Origin: Corynebacterium macginleyi
GTDB taxonomy: Bacteria > Actinomycetota > Actinomycetes > Mycobacteriales > Mycobacteriaceae
Assembly: GCF_003688935.1 (NCBI RefSeq)
Contig: NZ_REGE01000009.1
Span: forward strand, 1 to 64,000
DNA: 64,000 nucleotides
Direction of reading: 5' to 3'
The notes under the pieces were generated by a model. The model was not told the DNA's origin. It was given only the letters and a program-made list of their open reading frames with translations, and ran no database searches. The position numbers and the translations under genes were made by a program. Positions 55,544 through 64,000 of the stretch are shown piece after piece (the stretch's first letter is position 1; each line of letters opens with the position of its first letter).

Positions 55544-56527
55544 TTAATTGTTTTTCTTCCGCTGTTTCTTCGTGCGGTTGTCTATCTTGCGAGCACCCGG
55601 CTTCGGAGCGGTAGTGCGCTTGGCCTCAATCTTAGCGGCCTCTTCCTCTTCTTCTTCGCGGTCCATCTTGCTGTAGATGATGCGGGTCTGGAAGAAAGTC
55701 CACACGGTGTTGGACAGCATGTAAAACAGCAAACCGATGGGCCAAATAAAGCCGGAAAAGATCAACATTGCAGGCATTACCCAGAGCATCATCTTGGACA
55801 TCATAGCCATCTGCTGCTGCATCATTTCCGCATTCTGTCCTTGCGGAGCGGAAGTCTTACCCTGGGCGCGACGCTTTTCCTGGCGGTTCAGGCTCATGCG
55901 CGCGTTAAAGTGCATCAACACCACGATGATGGCAATCATTGGCACGATGATGAACGCCGCCTGCGTGGTGGTGGTAACGCCTTCCACCAAGGGCGAGTTC
56001 AGGCGCAGGTTCGTAACCAGCGGAACACCAAAGATCTTGGCGTCCAAGAACTGCTGGACTAGCTCCGGTTTAAAAATATAGTTCGCGGTATTGGCGTTGG
56101 CCTCAATGGACATCGGATTACCGCTGGGGTGGCCAATGCCGCCGGCTACAGAAACCGTGCGGTCAAATGAGCGCAGCACGTGAAAAAGACCAATAAACAT
56201 GGGAATCTGCACCAAGACCGGGAGGCAGCCGGCCATAGGGCGAACGCCAGCTTCCTTATAGACTTTTTGCATCTCCTGCGCGGCCCGAGCCTGATCTTTG
56301 CTGTACTTCGCTCGGATTTCTTGCATCTTGGGCTGGATCTCTTGCATCTGGCGTGAAGATCGAATCTGGCTCACGGTGGGCTTAACCATGAGTGCCTTCA
56401 GTGTCCAAGTCAGCAGCACGATGGCCAAAATCCACGTAATGCCCCATGCGGGATCCATTACGAAAGATAACAGCCAGTGCCAGAACCATAAAACGGCCGA
56501 AATTGGCCAGTAAATGAAATTAAGCAC
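55544..56527 (-). CDS. yidC: Membrane protein insertase YidC
   Basis: From GTG 56527 (VLNFIYWPISAVLWFWHWLL), with GAGGATTC upstream, the protein has 327 residues. YidC inserts membrane proteins with or without SecYEG. Membrane helices lie near residues 8-28, 36-58, 105-125, 195-220 and 255-280. The positively charged cytosolic loop KYSKDQARAAQEMQKVYKEA at about residues 75-94, with the conserved hydrophilic-groove Arg nearby, is typical. The C-terminus is very basic (PKPGARKIDNRTKKQRKKN), as in ribosome-binding homologues. The upstream in-frame extension lies inside yidD and was rejected. Confidence 0.92.
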   Translation of the reverse strand: MLNFIYWPISAVLWFWHWLLSFVMDPAWGITWILAIVLLTWTLKALMVKPTVSQIRSSRQMQEIQPKMQEIRAKYSKDQARAAQEMQKVYKEAGVRPMAGCLPVLVQIPMFIGLFHVLRSFDRTVSVAGGIGHPSGNPMSIEANANTANYIFKPELVQQFLDAKIFGVPLVTNLRLNSPLVEGVTTTTQAAFIIVPMIAIIVVLMHFNARMSLNRQEKRRAQGKTSAPQGQNAEMMQQQMAMMSKMMLWVMPAMLIFSGFIWPIGLLFYMLSNTVWTFFQTRIIYSKMDREEEEEEAAKIEAKRTTAPKPGARKIDNRTKKQRKKNN

Positions 56528-56540
56528 GAGTGTTGAATCC

Positions 56541-56822
56541 TCAATTGTTGTTGGTGACCGGTACCGGGACTGGATCAAATCCGCCCGGATGCCAGGGCCC
56601 ACATTTGCACACCCTAGCCATTGCCATCGCCGTACCTTTAAGGGCGCCGTGTCTGGACAACGCCTCTAAAGCATAAGCACTGCATGTCGGTTCGAACCGA
56701 CAGGTCGATACCATTTTAAGGCCCGAGACATGCTTTTGGTAGAAACGAACCGCTTTAACCAGCGGTGCGGCCAGTCCGGAGGCTGCTGGAATTTCTTTCC
56801 CGCGGGTATTTAAATATCCCAT
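56541..56822 (-). CDS. yidD: Membrane protein insertion efficiency factor YidD
   Basis: The 93-residue protein contains the UPF0161 signature [11 protein letters not shown] near residue 26, [19 protein letters not shown] near residues 42-60 and [15 protein letters not shown] near residue 73, with conserved cysteines. It is a small membrane-associated helper of YidC. The start ATG 56822 overlaps the end of rnpA by 13 bases, as is common at this locus. yidC starts 14 bases beyond its stop. Confidence 0.93.
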   Translation of the reverse strand: MGYLNTRGKEIPAASGLAAPLVKAVRFYQKHVSGLKMVSTCRFEPTCSAYALEALSRHGALKGTAMAMARVCKCGPWHPGGFDPVPVPVTNNN

Positions 56823-57190
56823 TGCTTGCGCAGCGCCTTAGTAATATCTTTTTCTAATTGCTCGCTAGTGGCGGTCGCACTTGCAGGTAGCGCACGAATC
56901 ACCACATCCACGCCCGGTGGGAGTTTGGGGATGAGTGACATGCATACATGGCGAAGCCGCCGGGAGGTGCGGTGGCGTACCACTGCATTCCCGACGGCTT
57001 TAGAAACAATAAGGCCGAAGCGCGGCCCAGTGGCCGCGATCTCGGCCGGATTGCCCATGCGGCCATTGGAATTCGCACTCATGGTGTCGCGCGCATGAAC
57101 GACAACGGTACGAGTGCCCTGCCGACGACTACCCCTCATCGTCCGCCGAAATTGCGGGGGTGATGTGAGCTTGTGATGGGCTGGCAGCAT
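56810..57190 (-). CDS. rnpA: Ribonuclease P protein component
   Basis: The 126-residue basic protein cooperates with the RNase P RNA to mature tRNA 5' ends. The family signature is [24 protein letters not shown] near residues 57-80 (the RNR motif), and the start [19 protein letters not shown] is typical of actinobacterial RnpA. It starts four bases after the rpmH stop and overlaps yidD. The RNase P RNA gene is not in this window. Confidence 0.93.
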   Translation of the reverse strand: MLPAHHKLTSPPQFRRTMRGSRRQGTRTVVVHARDTMSANSNGRMGNPAEIAATGPRFGLIVSKAVGNAVVRHRTSRRLRHVCMSLIPKLPPGVDVVIRALPASATATSEQLEKDITKALRKQWDI

Positions 57191-57193
57191 GAC

Positions 57194-57337
57194 TTACGCG
57201 GTCAGCTTTGCGCGGCCCTTCTTGCGCCGAGCGGCCACGATTGCGCGACCCGAACGGGTGCTCATGCGAGTACGAAAACCGTGCTTACGTGCACGGCGAC
57301 GGTTGTTCGGCTGAAACGTGCGCTTACCCTTTGCCAC
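57194..57337 (-). CDS. rpmH: 50S ribosomal protein L34
   Basis: From GTG 57337 the 47-residue protein reads [20 protein letters not shown] and continues [20 protein letters not shown], the L34 signature. AAGGAGAATTG precedes the start. The longer frame to 57415 has no ribosome site. It is the first gene of the rpmH-rnpA-yidD-yidC-rsmG-parA-parB unit, divergent from dnaA. Confidence 0.95.
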   Translation of the reverse strand: MAKGKRTFQPNNRRRARKHGFRTRMSTRSGRAIVAARRKKGRAKLTA

Positions 57338-58009
57338 GTCAATTCTCCTTGAAGTTGTACGTGGACACACTGCCGCCACAAAACGGCAGCGCATCCACTG
57401 CTGAATGGATTCCATAAACCTGACGCGTCACCTTTGACCCAATGCTCGGCGAGCTCTGTTAGCCCAGCCAATGCGAAGCGACGCTGTCCTGTTCACGCGC
57501 AACTCTCTGTTGCAATAGACCATGCCAGATTACGTGATTTAAACCTCTGGAAACAAATCGACGCCCGGGTACACCCGAAATTACATAACTGTTTTTTCTT
57601 GCAGCTAAAGGGCCAGTTTTCACCCTCATGCTGCAGCTAATCCTTAGCTCCGCAAGTATTCATAGTCGCCTGCATTTGAAGAATTAATCCCGCGTTAGAC
57701 ACACCCGCCTGTGTGGCGGTAAAACTAAGGAATCGAATTCCACAGTGCGTGCACCACTGTGGATAACCCTAAATATTCACTTGAGAGTTTTATTGTTTTC
57801 GCAGTACAACGCTATAAAGTGGCCTAACGCAAGTTATCCACAGCCATGCACTAAACTGTGAATAACTGTTTCTTCCACACCTGTGGATAACTCTGTGGAG
57901 ATCGAGGTGACTCGATAAAAACCACTGTGGAAATCACGGTGGAATCCACCGTGGAATTTGTTATTAACCGTCCACCCGTCCCCGAGATAATTATTGAAGG
58001 TAGCCCGTT
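57338..58009. other. rpmH-dnaA intergenic region, part of oriC
   Basis: This 672-bp gene-free stretch carries several DnaA boxes. TTATCCACA occurs at 57834-57842. Its reverse complement TGTGGATAA occurs at 57758-57766 and 57882-57890, with a variant TGTGAATAA at 57857-57865. AT-rich stretches lie at about 57767-57800 and 57940-57995. A run of short inverted repeats (ACTGTGGAAATCACGGTGG and neighbours, 57920-57955) sits just before dnaA. It must also contain the divergent promoters of rpmH and dnaA. Confidence 0.8.
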
Positions 58010-59689
58010 GTGACTAAACCGCAAGCGAACCTGGAAGCTATCTGGCGCGCGATCGTCGATGATCTGCTTGCACAATCAGAGCAACCCAACTCTGAGGTCC
58101 CGAGCTTCTCGCACACGCAACGACTCTACCTGCAGTTAGTTCGCCCCATCATGATGGTGGAAGGGTACGCGCTGGTCGCCGCGGAAAATTCGAATGCCAA
58201 AGACATCGTAGAAAATGAGCTAGGCGGATACATCTCCAAGGCACTTACTCGCCACCTGGGCCGTCCGTGTTCCTTCGCCGTTACCTTGGTTACCCCGCAG
58301 GAGCCCCAACCGCCCGCTAGCGAGTCGAATTCGCAACCGGCGCCAGGGGAGACATCAGCGAGCACTCAGGCTCCTTTTTCCCACTCCAACCCGCCGACGC
58401 AGGTCGATTCTTCGTTCGCTCAAAATTACGTCTCTCGCCCCCAACAAATGGATGCAGCGGCGATCAGCGGAAATAACAACCCCACCGCAGGTAAGACTCC
58501 GCCAAATTGGCGGTCTAGCCATGCCCCGGCAAGCCTAGATGAATTGGCCGAGCATTACAGCCAGCAAGACTATAACCGCCAGCAGCCGGACTTTAATGGT
58601 TCGCCGAATGCCGCGCGCATTCCGCGAGAAGCCCCAGCACACGATCCCAACCGGGAAACCTCCCTGAACCCGAAGCACACTTTTGAAAGCTTCGTCATTG
58701 GTTCTTCAAACCGTTTTGCTAATGGCGCAGCAGTAGCGGTGGCGGAAAATCCCGCCCGCGCCTATAACCCGCTGTTTATCTGGGGAGGTTCAGGACTGGG
58801 TAAAACGCACCTCTTGCATGCTGCCGGTAACTACGCACAGGTGCTGCACCCGGGGTTGCGCGTGAAATACGTGTCCTCGGAAGAATTTACAAATGATTAT
58901 ATTAATTCCTTGCGCGATGACCGCCAAGAATCTTTCAAGCGGCGCTACCGCAACCTCGATATTTTGATGGTGGATGACATCCAGTTCTTAGAGGGCAAAG
59001 AATCCACGCAGGAGGAGTTCTTCCACACCTTCAATGCGCTGCACCAGGCCAATAAACAGATCATTTTATCCTCGGACCGCCCGCCAAAACAGCTCACCAC
59101 GCTGGAGGATCGCCTGCGCACACGCTTTGAAGGCGGGTTAATTACGGATATTCAACCGCCTGACCTGGAAACCCGCATTGCCATTTTGATGAAGAAAGCC
59201 GCCGCCGATGGCACTGAGGTGGATCGCTCCGTCCTGGAGCTCATTGCCTCACGCTTTGAGTCCTCCATCCGTGAGCTCGAGGGAGCGCTCATTCGGGTAT
59301 CCGCGTACTCTTCCTTGGTCAATGAGCCGATCAATGTAGAAATGGCAGAAATTGCATTACGCGATCTCGCGCCGGATTCTGCTAACCAGCAAATTACCGC
59401 AGCCTCGATCATGGAAGTCACCGCAGAATACTTCGACATTGATGTTGAAACCCTGCGCGGGGCCGGCAAGAAGCGCGCGGTGGCCCACGCCCGCCAGCTG
59501 GCTATGTATCTCTGTCGCGAATTGACCGAGCTATCCCTGCCCAAGATTGGCGAGCAATTCGGCGGCAAGGACCACACCACGGTGATCTACGCCGATCGCA
59601 AGATCCGCAAAGAGATGACCGAAAAGCGCAATACCTACGACGAGATTCAGTCCCTGACCCAGCGCATCAAGAATCGCGGTCGCGGCTAA
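58010..59689 (+). CDS. dnaA: Chromosomal replication initiator DnaA
   Basis: The 559-residue protein starts at GTG 58010. Domain I (about 1-90) binds helicase or other partners. A long disordered domain II (about 100-215) is rich in Pro, Ser, Asn and Gln. Domain III is the AAA+ ATPase, with Walker [16 protein letters not shown] near residue 258 and Walker [15 protein letters not shown] near 318. Domain IV binds DnaA boxes through [19 protein letters not shown] near residue 490 and [15 protein letters not shown] near 519. DnaA boxes lie on both sides of the gene. Length and layout fit actinobacteria with a long linker. Confidence 0.97.
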   Translation: MTKPQANLEAIWRAIVDDLLAQSEQPNSEVPSFSHTQRLYLQLVRPIMMVEGYALVAAENSNAKDIVENELGGYISKALTRHLGRPCSFAVTLVTPQEPQPPASESNSQPAPGETSASTQAPFSHSNPPTQVDSSFAQNYVSRPQQMDAAAISGNNNPTAGKTPPNWRSSHAPASLDELAEHYSQQDYNRQQPDFNGSPNAARIPREAPAHDPNRETSLNPKHTFESFVIGSSNRFANGAAVAVAENPARAYNPLFIWGGSGLGKTHLLHAAGNYAQVLHPGLRVKYVSSEEFTNDYINSLRDDRQESFKRRYRNLDILMVDDIQFLEGKESTQEEFFHTFNALHQANKQIILSSDRPPKQLTTLEDRLRTRFEGGLITDIQPPDLETRIAILMKKAAADGTEVDRSVLELIASRFESSIRELEGALIRVSAYSSLVNEPINVEMAEIALRDLAPDSANQQITAASIMEVTAEYFDIDVETLRGAGKKRAVAHARQLAMYLCRELTELSLPKIGEQFGGKDHTTVIYADRKIRKEMTEKRNTYDEIQSLTQRIKNRGRG

Positions 59690-60306
59690 CGCAAACACAA
59701 TCACCGAGTGACGTCTTCCTAAACAACAGGAAGGCGCGCCATCTTTAAGGCAGTTGGATCGCCTCTCGGTCCCCCACCTTATACCACGTCTTAACAGCCC
59801 TTTTGCGCCAGTAAAGCCGTATAAACAGCTATCCACAGAGTTATCCACACCTGTGTAATTTCACAGTCGTAATTTGTTAATTCTGCTCACACTTTTAAAT
59901 TCCACAGATGCTATCCAGCACGGACACCCTTGTGATCAGCTTTGTGGGGAGATCCGTGGAAAACTAAGACAAGCTGTGGATAAAACGATGACCTGCTTTT
60001 CTATCCACATGTCGAGACAGTTGATCACACCGCAATCACAAGAATTGGCACACCCCGGATATTCGCGCTGAACTTGTCATTTACTCGGTTGATCACAGAT
60101 CCCACAGCCCTTATTACTACTACTAAATTATTTTTCTGATCTTGTAAGTAGAAAGGGGATGTGTGAAATTGTGCCGGGTCCCCAACGCACACCGCTGGCA
60201 GGGAGGGCGGAGGGAAAATTACAAGGTTCATCGGATGCGGTAAATTAGAAACCAGTTTTTGAAAAGTTAAACATTCCTACCCCGCCACAGAGGAGCTCTT
60301 CGCACC
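59690..60306. other. dnaA-dnaN intergenic region with DnaA boxes, part of oriC
   Basis: This 617-bp stretch has DnaA boxes CTATCCACA (59829-59837), TTATCCACA (59841-59849), TGTGGATAA (59975-59983) and CTATCCACA (60001-60009). AT-rich DNA near 59857-59900 and 60104-60145 could be an unwinding element. A hairpin at 59712-59736 (stem CGTCTTCCT / AGGAAGGCG) may end dnaA transcription. The dnaN ribosome site GAGGAG lies at 60291-60296. No gene is seen. Confidence 0.8.
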
Positions 60307-61488
60307 ATGGATGAAGTTGTGTCATTTCGCGTTGCCAAAGATGACCTTGCCAACGCCGTAGCGTGGGTTGCCCGCAGTCTGCCTTCCAAAGTCACCCAAC
60401 CAGTGCTGCGCGCAATGCTTATCACCGCTGATGACAACGGCTTAGAGTTCATCGGCTTCGATTACGAGGTCTCAACCCGGGTGCGCATAGCCGGCATGGT
60501 AGATGAGCCTGGGCAAATCGCCGTAGCCGGTAAATTGCTCTCTGACATCGTGGCTACCTTGCCCAATAAAGAAGTTGAGATTTCCCAGGTAGATTCTAAG
60601 GCGCTAGTTGCCTGCGGTTCCTCCCGTTTCGAGCTTCCTCTCATCCCGCTTGATGATTACCCGCAATTGCCGGTCCTGCCTGAGGTTACCGGCACGATCC
60701 AACCGCAACTATTCGCAGGGGCAATCCAGCAGGTAGCGGCCGCTGCCGGCAAGGATGACACCTTGCCCATGCTCACTGGCGTACACATGGATATTCATGG
60801 CAAGAATATCGAGATGACGGCAACTGATCGCTTCCGTTTGGCCATGCGCACCTTAGAGTGGGAGCCGGCGACTGAGGACGTTGAAGCTAAGCTCTTGGTT
60901 CCGGCAAAGACATTGCAAGATACCGGGCGTAGCTTGGATCCGCACTTGAATATCCCTATCGAGATCGCGGTAGGCTCCGGCAATAATATCGGCGCCGATG
61001 GCCTGTTCGGCCTGCACGCGGATAACCGCGAAACGACGACGCGCATGTTGGATGCGGATTTTCCCAACGTCCAGCCCTTGCTTCCCAAGTCGCACACGAA
61101 TATTGCCTCCGTTGAGGTGGCACCGCTGCAGGAAGCCATTCGCCGCGTCTCTTTGTTGACGGACCGCAATGCGCAGATCCGTATGGAATTCGCCGATGGC
61201 CAGGTCACTTTGTCCGCCGGCGCCGATGCCGGTAATGCCACCGAAACGCTGCCGTGCGCATTCCACGGCCGCGATGAATTTCTCATTGCCTTTAACCCGG
61301 GATATTTGAAAGACGGCCTAGCAGTCATTAATACCGACCGCGTGGTGTTTGGATTCACGGAGCCTTCCCGCCCCGCTATCATGATCCCAGAGCCGGAAGA
61401 GCTGCCGGAAGTTGATGAGGATGGTAATTTCCCCACACCGCAGACGAACTTCACCTACCTGTTAATGCCGGTTCGCCTGCCAGGTTAA
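60307..61488 (+). CDS. dnaN: DNA polymerase III beta subunit (sliding clamp)
   Basis: The 393-residue protein forms the dimeric ring that tethers DNA polymerase III. It begins [20 protein letters not shown] and has three clamp domains of about 120 residues. [15 protein letters not shown] near residue 160 and the C-terminal [10 protein letters not shown], which completes the protein-binding pocket, are conserved. It starts at ATG 60307 behind GAGGAGCTCTTCGCACC. Its TAA overlaps the recF ATG by one base. Confidence 0.97.
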   Translation: MDEVVSFRVAKDDLANAVAWVARSLPSKVTQPVLRAMLITADDNGLEFIGFDYEVSTRVRIAGMVDEPGQIAVAGKLLSDIVATLPNKEVEISQVDSKALVACGSSRFELPLIPLDDYPQLPVLPEVTGTIQPQLFAGAIQQVAAAAGKDDTLPMLTGVHMDIHGKNIEMTATDRFRLAMRTLEWEPATEDVEAKLLVPAKTLQDTGRSLDPHLNIPIEIAVGSGNNIGADGLFGLHADNRETTTRMLDADFPNVQPLLPKSHTNIASVEVAPLQEAIRRVSLLTDRNAQIRMEFADGQVTLSAGADAGNATETLPCAFHGRDEFLIAFNPGYLKDGLAVINTDRVVFGFTEPSRPAIMIPEPEELPEVDEDGNFPTPQTNFTYLLMPVRLPG

Positions 61489-62678
61489 TGTTTATAAGGG
61501 GTCTCGATGTTCGGGATTTTCGCTCATGGCCCGAATTAAAACTTGAACTAGGCCCGGGGATCACATTATTTGTGGGCCGCAATGGCTTTGGCAAGACCAA
61601 TATCGTGGAAGCTGTAGGTTATACCGCCCACCTGTCTTCTCATCGCGTTTCTCATGATTCCCCGTTGGTGCGCCAGGGCGCGCAGAGTGCGCGGATTTCC
61701 CTTACTGCCGTACATCAGGGGCGTGAATTAACTACCCACCTGCTGGTAAAGCCCCATGCTGCTAACCAGGCCCAGATTAACCGCACTAGGCTGCGCAGCC
61801 CGCGCGAGCTGCTCGGCGTGGTGAAAACAGTGTTATTTTCCCCCGAGGATTTGGTCCTGGTGCGCGGTGAACCGGCGGGGCGCCGATCGTATCTCGATAG
61901 CATCATCGCCTCACGAACCCCGCGACTTGCTGGGGTTAAGGCGGATTATGACAAGGTATTAAAGCAGCGCAATGCGCTATTGAAGTCGGCATCGGCAAGC
62001 ATGCGGCGCGGGTACGGCGATAGCGACGGAGCTGCGGCGCTGTCCACGCTGGATACGTGGGATGCTCAGCTGGCGCATCTTGGCGCACAAGTTATCACGG
62101 CGCGCCTTGCGCTTGTTGATGCCCTTTTGGACCACATTCCTACCGCCTATGCCGGCCTTGCGCCGGAGTCGCGTCCGGCGCGCGTGGAGTATAGATCCAC
62201 CATTGATACTTCTGACCGCGAGGTGCTAGAGGCCGTCATGTTGACTACGTTGGCCCATTCCCGGCAGCGCGACATAGAGCGCGGCATCTCTTTAGTAGGC
62301 CCACACCGCGATGATCTCGTGCTCTACCTAGGGGATCAGCCGGCCAAGGGCTTTGCCAGCCACGGCGAAACCTGGTCTTATGCCATTGCCCTGCGCCTAG
62401 CTGAGTTTGAGCTCCTGCGAAAAGAGGGAGGATCAGATCCAGTCCTCATCTTGGATGATGTCTTTGCTGAGCTCGATGCCAAGCGCCGCACTCAGTTGGT
62501 TCATCTTGCCGCAACGGCAGAACAGGTGCTCATCACCGCGGCAGTGGATGAAGATTTACCGGATAACCTCGAACCTATCGTGCGCTATCGGGTGGGAGTA
62601 AAAGATACGGACCAGGGGCGAATCTCTACCCTGCATACGGAAGCAGCCACACGAGGGATTAGCGAGGAAGACGTATGA
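61488..62678 (+). CDS. recF: DNA replication and repair protein RecF
   Basis: The 396-residue SMC-like ATPase loads RecA at gaps. The Walker A motif is [16 protein letters not shown] near residues 29-44. The signature is in [19 protein letters not shown] near residues 262-280, and Walker B is in [16 protein letters not shown] near residues 319-334. It overlaps dnaN by one base and dciA by four (ATGA), showing a tightly coupled dnaN-recF-dciA operon. Confidence 0.95.
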   Translation: MFIRGLDVRDFRSWPELKLELGPGITLFVGRNGFGKTNIVEAVGYTAHLSSHRVSHDSPLVRQGAQSARISLTAVHQGRELTTHLLVKPHAANQAQINRTRLRSPRELLGVVKTVLFSPEDLVLVRGEPAGRRSYLDSIIASRTPRLAGVKADYDKVLKQRNALLKSASASMRRGYGDSDGAAALSTLDTWDAQLAHLGAQVITARLALVDALLDHIPTAYAGLAPESRPARVEYRSTIDTSDREVLEAVMLTTLAHSRQRDIERGISLVGPHRDDLVLYLGDQPAKGFASHGETWSYAIALRLAEFELLRKEGGSDPVLILDDVFAELDAKRRTQLVHLAATAEQVLITAAVDEDLPDNLEPIVRYRVGVKDTDQGRISTLHTEAATRGISEEDV

Positions 62679-63244
62679 GTGAGGAAGAAGGCGCAACCGG
62701 TAAAGAGCGCACTGATCCCGTCACCCAATACTTCCGTTTGGTGCGTTCTACTTCGAAGAACCCGCCCAAGCTTACGCGCCCGGTGCCGAAGATGCCGGTG
62801 CCATCCTTAGCGGATGCCCAGCGACAAAACTATCGTGGTTACCAGGTGGGCAGGCCTAGCGGCGCCGATGGTAGGAGGCCGCGGCGAAAGATTGACGTGC
62901 CAAGCCTGGGGGCACAGATTAAAAAGGAGATTTCCCACCGTGGCTGGGAGAATGAATTAGCGCACGGCTGGGTGATGGGAAATTGGGAAAATCTGGTAGG
63001 CGAGCGTATCGCTGCCCATACGCAGCCCCAAAAAATCAAGGACAAGATCGTCTACCTTTCTTGTGATAACTCCACCTGGGCTACGCAGCTGCGCTACCTG
63101 CAGCGGGAAATCCTGCGAAAAATTGCGGACCGGTTTGGCGCTGATGTCATTGCTGAGCTGCGGATCCAAGGTCCCCGGCAGCAGCGTAATTACGAGGGGC
63201 GGCAGTGGGTGAAACCCCAAGGATCGCAAGATACCTATGGCTGA
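62675..63244 (+). CDS. dciA: DciA-type (DUF721) protein, replicative helicase partner
   Basis: The 189-residue protein has a basic, disordered N-terminal half and a DUF721 domain from about residue 80: [40 protein letters not shown] and [20 protein letters not shown]. DciA is the helicase-loading partner of DnaB in bacteria that lack DnaC or DnaI. It is always found next to recF and gyrB in actinobacteria. Its start overlaps recF by four bases. Confidence 0.88.
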   Translation: MSEEEGATGKERTDPVTQYFRLVRSTSKNPPKLTRPVPKMPVPSLADAQRQNYRGYQVGRPSGADGRRPRRKIDVPSLGAQIKKEISHRGWENELAHGWVMGNWENLVGERIAAHTQPQKIKDKIVYLSCDNSTWATQLRYLQREILRKIADRFGADVIAELRIQGPRQQRNYEGRQWVKPQGSQDTYG

Positions 63245-63412
63245 TAAGTGGCTGATAAGCGCGGGTTAGCCCTGGTCTGTAAAAGATGCATAACCACGCA
63301 GCCCGCCACATAGCTACTTCTGGCGGGTGTGGGGTGTCATTCAGTAGGGGGTATGCGTGTAGAATAGCGAAAGTCTTAGAATTAGTTATAGCCAAAAGGA
63401 GAGCACGAATCC
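63245..63412 (+). promoter_or_regulatory. gyrB upstream region
   Basis: After a 7-bp inverted repeat at 63302-63327 (CCCGCCA / TGGCGGG), which may end the recF-dciA transcript, the region has a -10-like TAGAAT at 63360-63365. AAAGGAGAG at 63395-63403 is the ribosome site of gyrB. Confidence 0.5.
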
Positions 63413-64000
63413 GTGGCTGAAGAACACGCATATGATGCTGGATCAATTACGATCCTGGAAGGTCTAGATGCCGTCCGCAAGCGCCCCGGTATGTACATCG
63501 GTTCTACCGGATCGCGCGGTTTGCACCACCTTATTTGGGAGATTGTTGATAACTCCGTCGATGAGGCCATGGCAGGCTTTGCGGATAAGGTCACCGTTAA
63601 GCTTTTGGAAGATGGTGGCGTCGAAGTCATCGATAATGGCCGCGGCATCCCTGTGGAAATGCACGCTTCTGGTGCACCGACCGTCCAGGTGGTCATGACA
63701 CAGCTGCACGCCGGTGGTAAATTTGATTCCGAGTCCTATGCCGTTTCCGGTGGTTTGCACGGAGTCGGCATTTCCGTGGTCAATGCCTTATCTACCCGCG
63801 TGGAGGCGGAGATCAAGCGGGAGGGCAAGCATTGGTACCAAAACTTCCAGAACGCCATTCCGGATGATCTTGTGGAAGGTGGTAACGCCCGCGGCACCGG
63901 TACCAAGATTCGTTTTTGGGCAGACCCAGAGATCTTTGAAACCACCGAGTACGATTACGACACCATTGCGCGCCGTCTGCAGGAAATGGCCTTTTTGAAT
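63413..64000 (+). CDS. gyrB: DNA gyrase subunit B, 5' part
   Basis: The gene starts at GTG 63413 and runs off the end of the window after 196 codons. The visible part is the GHKL ATPase: [20 protein letters not shown] near residues 12-31, [18 protein letters not shown] near 38-55, [11 protein letters not shown] near 72 and [20 protein letters not shown] near 105-124. The enzyme supercoils DNA with GyrA. It follows dciA as the next gene on the same strand. Confidence 0.95.
   Translation, partial: MAEEHAYDAGSITILEGLDAVRKRPGMYIGSTGSRGLHHLIWEIVDNSVDEAMAGFADKVTVKLLEDGGVEVIDNGRGIPVEMHASGAPTVQVVMTQLHAGGKFDSESYAVSGGLHGVGISVVNALSTRVEAEIKREGKHWYQNFQNAIPDDLVEGGNARGTGTKIRFWADPEIFETTEYDYDTIARRLQEMAFLN

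Noticed and set aside
56689..56705. GGTTCGAACC-type sequence suggesting a tRNA T-arm
   Set aside because: It lies inside yidD in the conserved Cys motif region and no cloverleaf can be built.

Overview
The window is about 64 kb of a high-GC actinobacterial chromosome next to the replication origin, and the genus is most likely Corynebacterium. That is an inference from several features: the conserved block cca–NUDIX–DUF6049–murJ–sigM–trxB–trxA–cwlM–parB–parA–rsmG–yidC–yidD–rnpA–rpmH–dnaA–dnaN–recF–dciA–gyrB; MurJ fused to a pseudokinase; a fused trpCF gene in a trpL-EGDCFBA operon; brnFE; and a cluster of parS sites inside the trp region. I cannot fix the species.

Positions 1-2270 are accessory DNA. 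They hold the 3' end of an IS3-family element inserted in a decayed IS256-family transposase, then an AT-rich cassette with a secreted small protein, a tiny overlapping ORF and a small three-helix membrane protein. A cluster of GC-rich palindromic repeats follows. Two copies of an IS-end-like sequence bracket the cassette.

Positions 2275-10434 are mostly metabolic and repair genes: trhO, a DUF1846 protein, a Nei-type glycosylase, bifunctional NAD(P)HX repair, an FAD monooxygenase, an AcuI/YhdH-type reductase and an unknown protein. The remains of a two-component system lie between them. Positions 10463-13462 (minus strand) hold mntR and then nrdI–nrdF–flavin reductase. The NrdF has Gln, Ser and Lys exactly where the three glutamate metal ligands should be, so it reads as a class Ie (metal-free, DOPA-radical) ribonucleotide reductase subunit of the QSK type beside a manganese regulator. 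No nrdE or nrdH lies in the window. leuS, a secreted alkaline phosphatase, an 861-residue orphan protein and gabD follow.

Positions 23.4-30.3 kb are a complete tryptophan operon with a Trp-Trp leader peptide and an attenuator. Five parS-type sequences (four strong, one degenerate) lie inside gabD and the trp genes, all read as VSRET or a close variant, and two more lie just downstream. Transporters (DAACS, BASS, BrnFE), an SdpI-like protein and a small Rieske protein occupy 30.4-35.5 kb.

Positions 35.5-64 kb are the conserved origin-proximal block for cell-wall synthesis (murJ, cwlM), thiol redox (sigM, trxB, trxA), chromosome segregation (parAB), ribosome, RNase P and membrane-insertion functions, and replication (dnaA, dnaN, recF, dciA, gyrB). 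DnaA boxes lie on both sides of dnaA. yceI, pepN and an MHS transporter are inserted in this block. I saw no tRNA, rRNA or CRISPR array.
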